Assembly: GCA_014529385.2 (NCBI GenBank)
Contig: CM043969.1
Span: 75,066,676-75,130,675 of the forward strand
Direction: 5' to 3'
Source of the DNA: Adiantum capillus-veneris
Lineage: Eukaryota > Streptophyta > Polypodiopsida > Polypodiales > Pteridaceae
DNA: 64,000 nucleotides
A model generated the notes under the pieces. That model had not been told where the DNA came from, ran no database searches, and saw only the letters and a list, made by a program, of their open reading frames with translations. The translations under genes were made by a program, and so were the position numbers. Of this stretch, positions 63,591 through 64,000 are shown piece by piece (position 1 is the stretch's first letter; every line of letters begins with the position of its first letter).

Positions 63591-64000
63591 TAAATAATCA
63601 TGATTATTTACTTTTGTTATTTTTTGTACTTTTTGGATTGGTTTGGCAAGTATACAACTTGTTAAACTTCCTGGACAAGTTTCAACAAGTTTGGACAAAA
63701 TTTGATCAAGTTTATCAACTGTTTTGTGTCCGTAGACTTTGATCTCAAGAATCTGGCTTAAGTCTCACTTTTGTGATTCAATTTTCACCAAAATTGATTT
63801 ATGGGGTCTCCTTGACATGCTTGACCTTGTGGTGTACTCAAATTTGCAAAATTATCAAGTTTTGAAGCAGATATAAATAATCGCAATTATTTACTCTAGT
63901 TAATTTTTTGTCACTTTTTGTCCCAACTTTGACACAGATCTGTTAAGCACCTCAAGTTAAGGTCACTAACCAAGTTTGAAAAATTTTTTGTCCGCAGACT
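63591..64000. repeat. Tandem palindrome-led repeats at right edge
   Basis: 63,591-63,610 is the perfect 20-base palindrome TAAATAATCATGATTATTTA. A near-copy (TAAATAATCGCAATTATTTA) lies at 63,874-63,893. Each is followed by a T-rich block with TTTTTTGTxACTTTTTG and later GTCCGYAGACT, giving a tandem period of about 283 bases. A third, related copy is at 54,256-54,275, left of the gypsy element in the same orientation. Confidence 0.6.

Overview
The window looks like repeat-rich intergenic DNA from a land-plant nuclear genome. Evidence: AT-rich sequence, very many long (GA)n/(CT)n, (GT)n/(CA)n and (AT)n microsatellites, decayed plant-type Ty3/gypsy, Helitron and DDE-transposase proteins, and pentatricopeptide-repeat (PPR) gene fragments. 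The PPR fragments (SPNAISYxYILKACGT followed by IHxDIVSQGLL and VDMYAKCG-like stretches) resemble the expanded PPR style of ferns and other seed-free plants. A fern is therefore my best guess, held with low to moderate confidence. I find no intact gene; I noticed no tRNA or rRNA gene by eye, though I could not scan for them systematically.

Layout. 0-11 kb: a decayed DDE-transposase-like gene (minus strand, 0.1-1.25 kb), then mostly unrecognised AT-rich DNA with microsatellites, and a first copy of a dispersed microsatellite-framed repeat (9.9-10.55 kb). 11.24-12.33 kb: a six-unit, ~180-bp tandem satellite whose units carry an inverted repeat able to form a ~30-bp hairpin. It abuts a Helitron helicase fragment (12.33-13.2 kb). 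14.5-15.4 kb: a broken FCP1/NIF-phosphatase-like fragment (minus). 17.27-19.06 kb: a second Helitron fragment with Rep C-terminal and PIF1-helicase motifs. 20-24 kb: nothing recognised except short degenerate repeats.

24.1-29.6 kb: tandem ~1.45-kb units, each with microsatellites at fixed internal positions and a conserved USE/TATA-like motif. 27.7-48.6 kb: a ~10-kb segment present twice in tandem. Copy 1 reads in order alpha-beta-gamma-delta and copy 2 alpha-gamma-beta-delta. It contains the 1.45-kb unit in both orientations, divergent PPR pseudogene fragments, a Helitron Rep N-terminal fragment, the microsatellite-framed repeat, and a coiled-coil coding remnant.

48.6-51.3 kb: a plus-strand Ty3/gypsy fragment (protease to start of RT). 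52.9-54.2 kb: an unrecognised minus-strand coding remnant. 55.45-63.2 kb: a nearly complete but inactivated minus-strand Ty3/gypsy element with gag, protease, RT, RNase H, integrase (DD35E preserved), and an unusual second retropepsin-like domain after the integrase whose active site is mutated. Its coding frames carry several stops and frameshifts, so all coding content here reads as fossil.

The strongest candidates for something undescribed are the hairpin satellite next to the Helitron, the block-swapped 10-kb duplication, and the post-integrase protease-like domain.
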